Origin: Pardosa pseudoannulata
Taxonomy: Eukaryota > Arthropoda > Arachnida > Araneae > Lycosidae
Direction of reading: 5' to 3'
Length of the DNA stretch: 64,000 nucleotides
Assembly: GCA_032207245.1 (NCBI GenBank)
Contig: CM063509.1
Coordinates: 3,804,297-3,868,296 of the forward strand
This document shows positions 46,517 through 59,754 of the stretch, in pieces. Each line of letters opens with the position of its first letter. Positions within the stretch are counted from its first letter, which is position 1. Made by a program: the position numbers and the translations under genes. The notes under the pieces are model-generated. The model was given only the letters and a program-made list of their open reading frames with translations, had not been told where the DNA came from and ran no database searches.

Positions 46517-47313
46517 ATGGCTAACCCTCCACCTACACTTCAACATGGTATTTCTGCTGTTGTTATTCCTCCATATCCCTCATTATGGTTTCATATGCTC
46601 AAAGTACTTTCGAATTGGCCACACCCAAAGCTATAACGGAATCGAAAACCAAGTACAACTACGTCGTAGCAAATCTTCCACCGACAGTTGCAACTATGGT
46701 AAGAGATATTATTATGAAACCCGATGCTACGGAGCCTTACGAAACCTTGAAAAAGAAAATTATCGATAGGTGTGGGGAAAGTCGTACTCTGGAAATTCGA
46801 AAGCTGTTAGCAGGAGAAAATCTCGGCGATCGGAAACTGACGGAGCTACTTCGCACTATGAGAAGGAGAGCTGAAAACCATAACACCAGCGACGAACTGC
46901 TCTTGGAACTATTTACACAACAAATGCCAATTGCTGTACAAACCATAATTGCATCTCTGTCACCAATAATTCCAGACAAGGCAGCAGAAATAGCTGATCG
47001 AATATTAGATTTATCGCCATCTAACATTCACACCATTTCTCATCAGCCAAACGCACCTACCGCTACAAATAGAGCAGGAATCGAAAGTTCTCACCCTTCC
47101 ATGGATACTCTTATTACGGAAGTTCGTGCCCTACGTACAGAGGTAAATGAACTTAGACGATCAAGAAGCGTTTCTAGAAGCAAACAGTTTCGTTATCGTT
47201 CTAAATCTCCATCGAAAAATAAAATTTGCTGGTATCACAGCAAATTTCAAGATAAAGCAAAAAAGTGCATTCAACCCTGTTCATTTTCGGGAAACTCACT
47301 ACGAGAAGAGTAA
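46517..47313 (+). pseudogene. Gypsy 1 Gag, frameshifted
   Basis: Opens MANPPPTLQHG at 46517, reaches PSLWFHMLK, then shifts near 46595 into the frame FELATPKAITESKTKYNYVVANLPP (continuing to 47313). The middle is helical and charged (RRRAENHNTSDELLLELFTQQMP). An Arg/Ser-rich stretch and a final CWYHSKFQDKAKKCIQPCSF, a C-H-C-C nucleic-acid-binding motif, follow. It overlaps the start of Pol. Gag would coat the element RNA in a virus-like particle. Confidence 0.85.
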
Positions 47314-50300
47314 TGGCGACAGACTTTTCTCTAACAAATTCTCGTCGCCTATTCGTAAGTGACAAAACAACAGGTAAGAGATTTTTAGTAGATTCTGGTT
47401 CCGATGCAAGCATCATTCCAGCTTGCAAACAGGATAGACAAAAACCAGTAATTCAAACTTTTCGTGCTGCAAATGGCTCTCGTATAAATGTTTATGGAAG
47501 AAAAACTATAAATCTAAACCTTGGTTTACGGCGAAATTTTTCTTATTCTTTTTATATATGTGACATTTCTTGTGCTATTCTAGGAGCTGACTTTTTGCAC
47601 TTTTATAATTTAAAATTGGACATTCGTAATCGATGTCTCGTTGATTCTGTTACTAATTTAAAAGCTGATGCTAAACTTAGTATTTGTAATATATTCTCTG
47701 TTAAGTCTATTTATTTAAATAATATTTATGGTAACCTATTACGTAAATTTCCTGAAATCACTAAACTACCAGATCCTAACCAGCCTGTTAAACACAATAC
47801 TGTGCATCATATTGTAACAAAAGGACCCCCGGTAGCAGCCAAACCCAGACGGCTAGCACCTGATAGACTTAAAATTGCCAAAACAGAAATACAACATATG
47901 TTACAACTTGGTCACATAAGACCTTCTAAAAGTAATTATTCTTCGCCTCTACATTTAGTACCTAAAAAGGGATCTAATGACTTTAGACCTGTAGGTGACT
48001 TTAGAGCTTTAAATGCACAAACTGTTAAAGAAAAATACCCGATACCCTGTATCGCTGATTTTACTGCAGAGTTGCATGGAAAACAAATCTTCAGTGACAT
48101 TGACTTAATAAAGGCATATCATCATATTCCAATAAATCCTAATGATATTCATAAAACCGCGATTTGCAGACATTTCGGCCTATTTGAAAGCACATGCATG
48201 CAGTTTGGCCTTTGCAATGCCTCTTCTACCTTTCAGCGTTTTATCGACGAAATAACTCGTGATTTAGGATTTGTTTATGCTTTTGTTGACGATTTACTAA
48301 TTGCTTCCAATAACGAGACTGAGCATTTGGAACACCTCAAAATATTATTCTCTAAACTTAGGGACTATGGACTTTGTATTAACGTTGAAAAATGTCAATT
48401 TGGGAAAACAAATATTGAAGTTTTAGGATTCTTACTTTCACCGGATGGAATTAAACCATTACCCGACCGAATTAAATGTATTCAAGAATTTCCTCAACCA
48501 ACTACCTTAACTCAACTCCGTCGCTATTTAGGACATTTTAATTTTTATCGTCGATGCAAAGCAGCAGATATTGCCGCTCCTCTAGTCAAATTTCTTGAAG
48601 GTCATAGAAATAAGAAAAAACATCCTCATTCTAAAGACAATAAATTTGAACAATTACAATGGAGTGAAGAAGCAAAAGTATCTTTTAATGCTTCTAAAGA
48701 AGCCTTAGTACAAGCTACGCTATTAAGACATCCCGTTCCTGGTGCTCAGTTAAGTTTATGGGTTGACGCGAGCAACGTAGCAATTGGTGGATCGTTAATG
48801 CAACTCTCAAACCATCAATGGGAACCTATAGCATTTTATTCTTGTAAATTAAACAAAGCTCAAAAGAATTGGTCAACATAAATTGTTTTCTATCTACGCC
48901 AGTATAAAAAAATTCCGATATATGTTAGAAGGCAGGGAATTTATTATCTTTACTGATCAAAAACCCCTTACATTTGCCTTCCGACAAAATCCTGAAAAAT
49001 GTAGCCCCAGACAATTATGCCATCTTGACTACATTTCACAATTTTCTACCAACATTCGGTATACTAAAGGCTCGGAAAACAATGTAGCGGACGCACTCTC
49101 TCGTATCGAACTAAATTCTATCACCTCAAAAGTATTAGATTATAAGGCTTTTGCTACTGCTCAAACCGATGATGAAGAGCTACAGTAACTTCTAGAATCT
49201 AATACATCTTCACTAAAAATACAAAAACACTATTTTCCTCTTGGGGATATTCATTTATTTTGTGATATGTCACAGACGCACCCCAGACCTTTCGTTCCTA
49301 AATGCATGCGAGAAGCTGTTTTTCAAACATTACACTATTTCTCTCACCCCGGCATCTCAGCCTCTTTAGAATTAATTTCTAAACGATTTGTATGGCCGAG
49401 TATGCGCAGAGATATAAAAGACATGGTTCGCCGCTGTATCAGGTGCCAAAACGCAAAGATTTTTCAACACACAAAATCTCCAATAGGTACTTTTTCAGAT
49501 ACTTTTCACGTATTCACATAGATTTTATAGGACCCCTACCACTCTCTGATGGAAACCAATATTGCATGACTGTTATCGACCGATTTACTCGATGGCCAGA
49601 AGTCATACCAACACCTGACATGACCGCTGAAACAACAGCTAAAGCGTTAGTAAATGACTGGATATCCAGATTTGGAACGCCAGTTACAATAACTACCGAT
49701 CAAGGCAGAAATTTTGAATCGACACTTTTCAATGAACTAACTCGTATTGTAGGATGCAAGCGCATTAGAACTACTTCTTACCGTCCAGTTTCGAATGGAA
49801 TCTTAGAAAGATTTCACAGACATTTAAAAGACGCTATCAAATCCCATAATCAAACTATTCTTCCAATAGTCCTATTAGAAATACGTACTGCGATAAAAGC
49901 TGACATCAATGCAACCTGTGCCCAACTTGTTTACGGGTACTAATATCCGATTACCCTCAGATCTTATTGACAGCAATTCTATAAATCAGACAATCAGCTC
50001 TACATGCGTATCCAATTTATTAGAGACAATGAGGACTCTAAATCCAATTACCACTGCTAAACATGGTAATTACAAAATTTACGTAAACCCCTCATTAAAA
50101 ACTTGCTCAAAAGTATTTCTTAGATCTGACAAAATTAATCCCCCTTTATCACCTTCTTATACAGGACCACATAAAGTAATTAGCAGGGATGAAAAAACAT
50201 TTATCTTAGAATTAAACGGGAAGCATTGTACAGTTTCTATTGATCACTTAAAACCTGTATATGAAATTTCAAAAACTAAACCTTTCGCACCACCCATACA

Positions 50301-50364
50301 AAAGGAGAATATTAATAGTTCACTACATAAAAAGAAATTACAACGAAATCTGGTCGCAAAGTAA
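47265..50364 (+). pseudogene. Gypsy 1 Pol, broken
   Basis: Protease FLVDSGSDASIIP (near residue 45) and LGADF; RT with DFRPVGDFRALN, SDIDLIKAYHHIP and YAFVDDLLIAS; RNase H with LWVDASNVAIGG. The first frame stops at 48881 after a small deletion at NWST. The next piece (48883-49188) continues with IFTDQKPLTF and is ended by a nonsense TAA at 49186. Integrase follows: zinc-binding H..H then CIRCQNAK, a shift near 49490, IDFIGPLP, TDQGRNFES, SNGILERFHR (the DDE set intact), another shift near 49940, and a C-terminal tail to 50364 with YTGPHKVI. At least four lesions, so inactive by itself. Confidence 0.92.
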
Positions 50365-50593
50365 ATTTTCCCAAGCATTTGGTTACCACCTATTTTATAT
50401 AAACACATATTTTGTATATATTTGTATCTTTTATTTGTCATACTCTCTGTGTCTTATTCATTCATATCTGTAAATCATGTGTAATGCTGTATCATGTATT
50501 GTTGCTCTGTTTCTGTAAAACACGTGCAATTGTATACTTGTTTGTTTACATATTTTATGATGATATTTTGTAATCATCACTGGGGACATACTC

Positions 50594-50897
50594 TGTAGCA
50601 AGGTGATTCATCTGTGAGCGGGAATTTCTACAGCCAATCCAAAGAAGGCACAACTGACGTCATGTCACGGGTTTCTCTCCATTTTCCCGCCGGAGATGAG
50701 CAACCGCTAAGCATATTGTCTATGCCGCGAAGTATTCGCTTTTTTTTGTCACGTTGGACTTCCCTCGCTCGCTCTCCCCAGCGACACGGTCAATTCTTTC
50801 GTAATAAATTTTAATTGTTATTGTTGTTAGACACTGTTCTTATTTTCACCAACCTTCTGATACCAAATGGGTATACATGAAACCCACATTCTCAACA
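50594..50897 (+). repeat. Gypsy 1 3' LTR
   Basis: 304 bp, about 98 percent identical to the 5' LTR by eye. Confidence 0.93.
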
Positions 50898-52270
50898 TAC
50901 TTCTATACCTTTAAAAGGATTGTTGATTAACCACTCCTATTTAACTTTTAAAACTGCTAATTGTCGAGTATTATCACAGAGTTCAAGTACAATAAATATT
51001 TTATAAAGCATATAAATATCGAAAAACATATAAATATCTAAAGCAAATTATTATTTAATAAATAACTCGGGAAGGGAAGGTTATGTATTTTCAAGGTATT
51101 ATAAATATTTTTTTCAGAGATGCATGCTTTCTTGTGTACAGTGATATTTTTCGATTAAATTAGTGACTAATTTGAAAAAAAAAGTATACTATTTTTAAAA
51201 TACTTAATAATGATATTACTTTAAAAATTAAATTTAATTTGAGAAATTTTATACATTTTTTAATTTGACATTAATATTAAAGGAAATAAAATTGTATTGC
51301 TATTTAAAAATGTATAAATAATTAAGTAAAGCCGTTTAAAGATTTTAAATTTCTTTTCATCATAATTAAAATATCTAAGAATTGGTTTAGTTTTGGAATG
51401 CTACGGTCTACTTTTTGCAACATGAAGGCTAATGAGAGCGGTCTCACAATAAATACCTCCTCTAATTTTTATTTTAATATTACATCCGTCTCTATTTATA
51501 AAACGATGCTACTACAAATGTGTGTATATGATATATGTATATTTATTTGACTTGTTTGTGTTTACAAACAAAAGAGCTGTGTTTAGCATGAATAAAGTAT
51601 TAATACATGTTAAGTAAAAAATATAAATGATTTTACATACCTTTGGGGTTTTAATTCCTCGTATTTCTGCTCCCATAAAATCCGGGTTTTTTGCCAAGAA
51701 AGAAAACATTGACATGCTGTCAATTTTCGGGAGGTTGATTGTCCTTTGGTAAATCCAGGTAGAAGAGACATTTATGACAAATTGAGATAACTAAGTTATC
51801 CAGATCGATAAAATAAACCTTCAGGTTTAAATAAAAATAAATTTTGATAGCTAGAAAATTTCAGGAACTTGCAAAAACAAAATCGGAAAATAGTGCACGC
51901 TTAAAAGCAATACAAAAATATTGGTCTGCATGAACGATGACATCACAACCAATCACGGAGCGTTTTGATGTCACGTGATTTTCGCTTAACTTTAAAATTA
52001 ATTTTTTAATGATGGACCCAGTTTTTTACATTTTTGAGAACATTTTTGGAATCTACGAGTCTGAAATTATCAGAAAAACACTAAGTTGTTCGAATCCCCC
52101 ACATGTGCAAATTCCTCATTGCCATTTTTTAAAGAAAAAGTTTTCATTTTAGGTTTTGTTGTTTAAAGTTTAATTTTTATGTATGTAAAACAGTACTAAA
52201 AGATATCCAATCTCTGAAATAAATTATCCCATTCAGAAGAGTACATATATATTAATCCCCACAGCATTTT
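50898..52270. repeat. THAP-downstream block, copy 2
   Basis: 50905-51850 continues the copy interrupted by the Gypsy and matches 36985-37960. 51860-52270 is AT-rich with no gene that I recognise. Confidence 0.65.
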
Positions 52271-52519
52271 TAAATTTGACTCCTACATTAAAAAAAAGTC
52301 GTGGAATTGGTAATTATTATGCAGCGGCTCACGGGCTACACAATGCACTTACTGGACATTCAGCTATTAAAATAAACTGCTATAATCGTCAACAATCTGT
52401 AATATACGAGATTTGTTCAGCTATTCTATTAATACGTCTTATTATCTTTAATAGTGGTTCTAAACCATTCATCGAAATATTTTAAAACCCAGACCGAAGG
52501 CTGGGTGAGAAGCAGCTAG
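52271..52519 (+). mobile_element. Helitron-like 3' end
   Basis: Near the end a short hairpin (ACCCAG ... CTGGGT, 52487-52507) is followed by an A/G-rich spacer and CTAG at 52516-52519, then T. Hairpin plus CTRR before T is the 3' signature of Helitrons. No Rep/helicase sequence is seen, and the 5' end cannot be fixed. The frame at 52276-52485 matches nothing I know. Confidence 0.5.
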
Positions 52520-52555
52520 TATAATATAAATTAAAATATAGATAAAAATTGTTTG

Positions 52556-52655
52556 NNNNNNNNNNNNNNNNNNNNNNNNNNNNNNNNNNNNNNNNNNNNN
52601 NNNNNNNNNNNNNNNNNNNNNNNNNNNNNNNNNNNNNNNNNNNNNNNNNNNNNNN
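52556..52655. other. Assembly gap of 100 N
   Basis: Exactly 100 N, the usual placeholder for a gap of unknown size. Sequences on both sides may not be as close as they appear. Confidence 0.99.
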
Positions 52656-52667
52656 ATATTACCGCAT

Positions 52668-52903
52668 TGTGGCAGCGCGCAGCGGCCATCTGCGCGCGCA
52701 CCTTTTGTTTCAGTGGAAAAAGGACAGACTGTTAGTTTTCCGTTAGGTGTGTGGTGTGTTAACGTGCGAGGGCCTCCTGCTCTCTGCATTCTCTACAATG
52801 TTAATTGTTAAGTAACTTGTAAATATGTGTAAATATATTAATAATTAAACGTAATTTGTTAAATGTAGACATTTTGTTCCTGTGTTGGATTTATAGTGTT
52901 ACA
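52668..52903 (+). repeat. Gypsy 2 5' LTR
   Basis: 236 bp, GC-rich start, AT-rich end, closing GTGTTACA. Confidence 0.9.
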
Positions 52904-52906
52904 GAT

Positions 52907-52923
52907 TGGCGCCCAACCCGTGG
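52907..52923 (+). promoter_or_regulatory. Primer-binding site, tRNA-Lys type
   Basis: TGGCGCCCAACCCGTGG, of which the first eleven bases match the standard tRNA-Lys primer site (TGGCGCCCAAC). Three bases after the LTR. Confidence 0.8.
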
Positions 52924-53596
52924 CTCGAAACACGAAGCCGAAGACATGACTACAGATAAGTGATTTCTTTTCTTTTTGACAAGCACTCAAGGAACTTTAT
53001 TAATTTTGTCATCCTGACAAATGAAGAAGAGTTTCTGATTTGAATTCACCCTGAATTCGTTTTGTTTTATTATGATCATCCAGATCAAATTTAAATACCG
53101 CATGCCAGTTCCTTTAGTGCCTGAAGATTGAAATTTGAATAGTTTGTGTTTCGGTCCAAGTTTTGAATTTTATTTTTCTTAACATTTTTATTATTAGGAC
53201 TTATGGATATTGTTAATTTCAATTGTTTTGATTAATAATTCATGAAGATAGTTAATATTTCAGTGTTGAATATTGGTGCAAGGTTCAATTTAATTTGGAT
53301 TTTTGTATTAATAACAAAAGATATTGCTCAAGGTTAATGTTCTTTTTTTGTGTTGCTTATTATTTAATTTTCCATCGATGATTCTTTTTAATAGAAATAT
53401 TATGTATCTGAAATATTTGTATAATTAAGAAGTATTATTTTATTCCTTCAAATTTATTGATACTTCCGGTTTCAAATCGGAATAATATAGTTTAGTTGAT
53501 TAATCAGATGTATGCATATTATGTCATTCTAATGAGCCATTCTCGCAGTAATTGAGTTTTACCATTAATTTTAAGTTTGGCCTGAAAAGAATAAAA

Positions 53597-54640
53597 ATGG
53601 CATATCTTGCTAGAGGTAAAAAATGCGACCTTTTGGTTTTGGCCGCAGAATTAGGCATCGAGTTGGAACCCGACGCCACAGTAATAAAAATTAAAGATGT
53701 TATAACCGGATGTACTTCATATGACGAAGAATTCACAAAAACATTGTTGGATACAATCATTAGCACCAGAAAAGAATCCGAAGTAAAAGAAAAGGAAGCA
53801 GAAACCGAAAGACGGCAAATGGAATTTGAATTAGAGAAACTAAAGTTACAAAATTTAAATCATGCTTCGAAAACAGGAACCGTTCTTACCGATAGTGATA
53901 CGGATGTATCTAAATTTGAAATTAAAGGGTTAATCCCTCAGTTTGACCCGAAGGTAGATGACATTAGTACGTTTTTAAACCTTTTCGAGAGACAACTGTC
54001 ATTTTTGAAAATACCAGAATCAAAATGGGTGGTATATCTGATCGGGCTTTTACCTATTGAAATTTCAAAATTAATTGCTATAGAATCGGATTCTCCGGAT
54101 AAACCACCGGAATATGGGGAAATAAAAAAAAATTTTATTACGTCGATTTCAAGATGAGTGCAGAGAAATTCCGACAATTTTTCGTCCAACACAGAAAAAA
54201 TCCAGACTCCACGTGGAGATTATTTCTATGATTTGAGAAAATTTTTTGAAGGTTGGCTCAGTGAGCTTAATATCACTACATTTGATCAGTTACAAGATCT
54301 AATAATTTCTGATCAAATCAAAAAGAAGTGTCCTCCGGATTACAAAGATCATTTTTTTAGATCACTGGAGTGAATTGAGCGATCCAGTTGCTTTAGTTGA
54401 TAAGCTAGATGCTTATGAAGAAAGTAGAAACTTAAAAGGTAGAAACACGAACCATGAACAACATAGAATGGAAAATTCTAAGCCGAGTAACAATTTAAGA
54501 AATTTTAAGAATAGTGTTAATTATAAATACTCAACGAATAGAACTGTTAATAAAATTAACGAAAGACCTATTAGCTGCTATGGCTGTGGGAAACCTGGTT
54601 TCATAAAGGCAAAATGCCCTACGTGTTCCCCAAACATTAA
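53597..54640 (+). pseudogene. Gypsy 2 Gag, frameshifted
   Basis: ATG at 53597: MAYLARGKKCDLLVLAAELGIE, then a coiled, Glu/Lys-rich stretch (KEKEAETERRQMEFELEKLKLQ), then FDPKVDDISTFLNLFERQLSFL and IGLLPIEISKLIA. A one-base shift near 54145 leads into EKFRQFFVQHRKNPDSTW-type sequence. A stop at 54371 follows, then the frame 54375-54797. The zinc knuckle reads CYGCGKPGFIKAKC: the zinc-binding His is Phe. Upstream 52924-53596 is the leader, without genes. Confidence 0.87.
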
Positions 54641-54699
54641 AGTTGATTCCGCCCAGGTTAGTTGCTTGAAATTTCAAACGTGTGCGATACAAGAACCCA

Positions 54700-57600
54700 A
54701 GGCAATGTTAATGAAGATTAAAATAAATGGTATGTGGGGTTTAGCATGTGCTGACACTGGAGCCAGCCACACTGTTTGCTGGAGAAACCCTGTATAACCT
54801 CCTCCGAGAACAAGGGGTAAATTTTTCGTAAAGTGAATTTAAATATAACACTCGCGGACGGAGTGCCGAAATTCTCTGAAGTTTATAATACCGAAATAGA
54901 CATTGAATTGTTAGGGAAAAGAATTCCTACTACACTATTTGTATTACCTACAGCTAAGGACAATCGAACTCTCCTTGGTACTGATTTTTTATCCAAAGCT
55001 GGTGTTAGCTTGGATACTCAGAACAGGAAATGGTATTTCAACAGTAATCCTAGGAAAAAATTCAATTTTGAGAAAGATACATTTATACCAGCTTGTGTGC
55101 CACATAAAAACTCTTTCGAATCCTCAGGTAATTCGCAAAACATTAGCACTATATCCGATAAAATTATTGTGTCTCCTGAGCTGAACATTTTGCGTTTTGA
55201 AAGAAACTGAAGGCAGTCACTTATCTGCCGAGGAAAGGTTACAATTATGTAAACTGTTAGAAATGTTTACGGATATCTTTCAGCCAGGGGAAGAGCCTAC
55301 ACCTAGAATTAAACATTATATAGACACTGGTAATAATCTCCCTGTAGCTATGCCACCATATCGCATGTCTCCATTAAAGAAGGACATTCTTAAGAAAGAG
55401 TTAGAGAATCTTTTGGCCAATGGCACAATTGAAGAATGTGAGTCACCGTATGCCTCACCAGTGGTGCTAGTTCCAAAACCTAATGGTCAATTTCGCCTTT
55501 GTGTGGACTACAGAAAGTTGAATTCCACTATAAAAACGGATAAATACCCTCTGCCTAGAATGGATGATTTTGCTCCATGAAGCTAAACACACTCCTTACA
55601 TGTCAACGATAGATTTAAGATCCGGATATCACCAAATCGAGGTAAATCCCACTGATCGAGATAAAACAGCTTTCGTGTGCCCTTTTGGTACTTACAGATA
55701 TTGCCGCATGCCTTTTGGGCTTAAAAATGCTCCGGCGACATTTCAAAGACTAATCGATAACTTCAGAAACTCCCTGAATGATGTTTTGGTTCTGTCGTAC
55801 TTAGATGACATAATAATTTTATCTGAAACTTTCGAGAAGCATATTGATGATTTAGGAAAAGTATTATCAAAATTGCGTGAGTTTAAATTACATGCTAACA
55901 GAGAGAAGTGTAATTTCGCCTGTAACCGAGTGAAATACTTGGGACACTACATTACAAATTCTGGTCTTGAAGTTGACCCAGATAAGGTTGCCGCCATTCA
56001 AAATTTACCACCTCCCAGGAATTTAAAGCAAGTCCAATCCTTTTTGCAAACTTGCTCGTGGTATAGAAGATTTGTACCGAACTTTTCTGACATAGCAAGG
56101 CCCTTAAGTAATCTCACGAAGAAAAATAGCCCTTGGAAATGGGGAAAAGAAGAGGAAAACGCATTTAAAACCCTAAAACATCATCTGATTAGTCCTCCTG
56201 TTCTACGACAAAATGACCCAAATAAGCCATACATCTTGCGAACCGATGCTAGCAACTACGCGCTTGGAGCAGTGCTGTTGCAAGGTGAGGGAGCTGAGGA
56301 GCACCCTATTGAATATGCGAGCAGACTATTAAACGATGCAGAACGGAACTATACAACCACAGAACGAGAAGCGTTGGCAGTGGTTTGGGGCCTAAATAAA
56401 TTTTCGGGGATACATCGAGGGACAAGATATAACAGTGACATCAGATCATCAACCTCTTCGTTGGCTAATGAGTTTAAAATCTCCAACTGGAAGACTTGCT
56501 CGTTGGGCTTTGCAAGTCCAGTCGTTTGCCCCAAAGATGGAATACATACCTGGAAGAGCCAACGTTGTGGCAGATCTCTTGTCAAGACCTTTCTGCCAAC
56601 ACGCTGAAGAATGTTGCCAATTCTGCAAAATTGCCATTGATATGCCAACACGAAGTCCCAGAGAATTACGAGAAGAACAACTTAAGGACGCAGACCTTAA
56701 AAAGATCATTGAATCATTTGAGAGTCCTGCTAAAGATGAAAATTTTACAAATTGGCTAAATCGGGGATATTTGTTGAATCAAGGAGTCTTATACCGATAT
56801 TCACCAGAAGCAGAGACAGAAGAAGCCCAGTTAGTAGTGCCAAAGCATGAATGTGAAAGAATACTGAAAGAATATCATGATGCCCCAATGGCGGGACATT
56901 ATGGTGTAGAAGGAACACTTAGTAAGATAGCGAAGCGGTACTACTGGACTGGCATGCGTAGATACATTACAGAGTACATAAAGAATTGTGAAGATTGTTG
57001 CCGATTTAAAGCTAGTAATCAGAAACCTTCAGGTTTGCTACAAACACCTGTATATAACCAACGTTTTGAATCAATTTCAATTGACTTATTTGGACCATTA
57101 CCCAAGAGTCCTGATGGTAAAAAATGGATATTTATAGTAGAAGACTGCGCTACTAGATGGACTGAACTTTTCGCATTAGAACATGCTACAGCTAGGGAAT
57201 GTGCTATCACCCTGATAGAAGAAGTTTATTTACGTTATGGATTCCCAAGAAGAATAATAAGTGACAATGGAAGTCAGTTTGTTAGTTCAGTGATGCAGCA
57301 AGTTTGTTATCTTCTTAATATAGATCAGGTGTTAACCCCGGTATATCACCCACAGGCAAACCCGGTGGAGAGGAAGAACCGAGACTTAAAACCAAGATTG
57401 GCAATCCTTGTCAAAGGTAACCACACTATTTGGAGTGAGAAACTCCCAACCATACGTTTTGCCCTGAACACAGCAAGATGCGACACAACAGGTGAAACAG
57501 CAGCATTTCTTATGTTCGGAAGAGAGCTTCGAACAACAGACGATGTTACTCGCGACCTTCGAGCTATTATCTCAAATGACAACTTCGTGCCTGAGATAAC

Positions 57601-57955
57601 GCCTTATTTGAAACGTTTGGCAAATTATATGAATCAGTTGAAGTCTGATATAGAACTGAAACAGGATAAAAATAAATGTTATGCTGATAAACATTTCAGA
57701 AAAACGCCTCAATTCAAAACAGGTGATAAAGTGTGGTAACTCTCCACCCCAAAAGTCAAACCAAATCCGAAAGAACAGCTAAATTTATGCCACGACGCGA
57801 TGGCCCATATGTTATTTATAAAGTACAATCTCCTACATCTTATTTGATTGCTGCCCAAAATAATCCTTTTACTCCATAGGTAAATACCATTCATCATGCC
57901 TCCAACCTTATAGAGGGCAAGGGCAGAGCAACCCAATGTTGCCCCTGAAAAGAAG
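54700..57955 (+). pseudogene. Gypsy 2 Pol, broken
   Basis: Protease CADTGASHTV near 54755 and LLGTDFL near 54975. Shifts near 54800 and 55200 move into the RT frame FRLCVDYRKLN and TDKYPLPRMDD. A small lesion near 55575 splits it. MSTIDLRSGYHQI, LSYLDDIIILS (RT active site) and LRTDASNYALGAVL (RNase H) follow to about 56410, then a shift. The frame 56435-57739 holds TSDHQPLRWL, the integrase zinc finger (H..H, CEDCCRF), and core residues ISIDLFGPLP, IISDNGSQFVSS and ANPVERKNRDL. TAA at 57737 cuts the tail, which stays readable to about 57950 in other frames. The protein order is complete, but there are five or more lesions. Confidence 0.92.
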
Positions 57956-58066
57956 AGGTCGTCCAGTTGCTGAAAGTAATCAACAGCCAGACTCTACCCC
58001 AGTCAGAAGATCTCCTAGACTGCACCCATCGACATGAGGACATTAGTCGATGGTTGAGGGGAAGAT

Positions 58067-58289
58067 TGTGGCAGCGCGCAGCGGCCATCTGCGCGCGCAC
58101 CTTTTGTTTCAGTGGAAAAAGGACAGACTGTTAGTTTTCCGTGCGAGGGCCTCCTGCTCTCTGCATTTTTAGTAATGTTAAATATTAAGTAAACCTGTAA
58201 ATATGTGTAAATATTTTAATAATTAAACGTAATTCTTAAATGTAGATAGATTTTGTGCTGGATTTATAGTGTTGGATTTATAGTGTTTA
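58067..58289 (+). repeat. Gypsy 2 3' LTR
   Basis: About 223 bp. The GGATTTATAGTGTT end word is present twice. Right boundary uncertain by a few bases. Confidence 0.85.
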
Positions 58290-59507
58290 AATATCTATGC
58301 AAGTTTAATTCAATGTCCACATTAGCATTTAAACTTGCATTGACATTTAAATTGTTTCCATAACGCATGTGTTGGTAAATTTTGCTCAAAAAATTAACCT
58401 TGATTTTTTTTTTTTAAACTCTTAAGAGAAGAAAAATGTTGAGTTTTCTTTTTGAGATGGCGAGCTTATAAACAATCTACAAAATTTTCCAGTAATTTCT
58501 AATTATAAATTTTCCATTTGGATCGATGCTTTATGATTTTTCGAACAGCCCACATCCATTTACTTTTTTTAACAGGAACATAGAGGGAAATCATGACAAA
58601 TTTTTAATTAAAACTCTATTTTACATTACTTATTGTACATATTATACCAAAAAAATCTTTTTTTTCTTTCACTTTTTAGTAAATGGCATCCTTTGATGTT
58701 TAAAATGATAACTGATTTCCAACTTGAATGATTCAAAGTTGTTTAAACTTCCTATTTATTTTATTCTGTGCAGTCCATTGTAACTTAGATTTAAAGTAAA
58801 CATTCAATAGGCTTTTTACTAAATGGCAGAAATTCCAGTACATTCTTGCTGGACCCCATATAATTTTACCCACCATTCTTCTCTTAATTGCATCGAACGT
58901 CCAGTCTAAACTCTCATTGAGAACATTAATATTGCGGCACAAAATTCCTCTACTAAACTTAATATTCCACGATGTCATAAATTTTCCAAATTCATTAAAT
59001 ATCTAATTTCGTCCCGTGCGAAATACTGTGCACGTAAATTCTTCCAAATTCACCGGTCAACTTCTGATCCCCGGCAAGTATAGTGCAATTTGTAAAAATC
59101 CTTTAAAGGTTTGAGATTAGTAAATTTCACCATAATCGAATGGGAGGTCTTATTTAAAAATTTATGATCGAATTTAACTTTTTACACACCCTTTACCGCT
59201 TAAAGGCTTTAAAGGTGATGATTCTATGGGCTGAGCCCTCTAATCTAGAGATTTCTAACAATAAGAAGAAAATTACAATGATCTGATAATAAAACAGTTA
59301 ACAGAGTAAAGAAGAATAGATAGAAGGGTGGATTCGTGAGTTCATAACAAAAATCCAGAGAGTAGAAAGTTTAGGGATAGGAAATACAAAATTTTTTTTC
59401 GTCAGGACATCCTAGTACTCTGCACGAGAAAAGATGAGTGAATAGTTTTTTCTATTTTCGGAGAATTAATCTTGGGTTCGGAGAGAAACAATGAAAGTCA
59501 AAGATTC
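58290..59507. other. Non-coding; dispersed repeat on the right
   Basis: 58300-58360 contains CAAGTTTAA ... TTAAACTTG, a small inverted repeat. 58733-58978 is open on the minus strand but matches nothing I know. 59215-59500 resembles 22600-22690 and 24169-24290 (shared dispersed repeat). No gene supported. Confidence 0.5.
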
Positions 59508-59754
59508 TGTGGGTAGTGAGTCACCTTGACGGCAACCGCAACGGACGAGAGCACCCGACGTAAAACCGTTAGTTAAGTAAGGAACCGCTATGTAACGAAC
59601 TTGGATATGATTTATGTTCTGTATCGTGGCCGCTTAAATTGAATATAATTCAAAAATGCGGGCTATACTAATTTACCTGTCATTTACGCCTACTTACACC
59701 TCTACTTATGGTACTGTACTAGTTCTTAAAATATGTGAACAGATAACTCTAACA
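59508..59754 (+). repeat. Gypsy 3 5' LTR
   Basis: 247 bp, aligned with 63388-63498 over its first part. Confidence 0.85.

Larger units (their letters stand above)
45984..50897 (+). mobile_element. Gypsy-type LTR retrotransposon, 4.9 kb
   Basis: LTRs 45984-46286 (303 bp) and 50594-50897 (304 bp) differ at about seven positions. They start TGTAGCAAGG and end CTCAACA. The flanks TACA and TACT are an imperfect 4-bp target duplication. A primer site candidate TGGTCACCCGGACTC begins at 46288. The comparable empty site is in 36970-36990. Gag and Pol are both disrupted. Confidence 0.93.
52668..58289 (+). mobile_element. Gypsy-type LTR retrotransposon 2, 5.6 kb
   Basis: LTRs 52668-52903 and 58067-about 58289 start TGTGGCAGCGCGCAGCGGCC. 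A tRNA-Lys-type primer site follows the first, and a polypurine tract (GAGGGGAAGA, 58056-58065) precedes the second. The right LTR lacks about 20 bp present in the left and carries an 18-bp internal duplication near its end. The assembly gap lies only 12 bp to the left, so the left flank cannot be compared for a target duplication. Confidence 0.92.
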
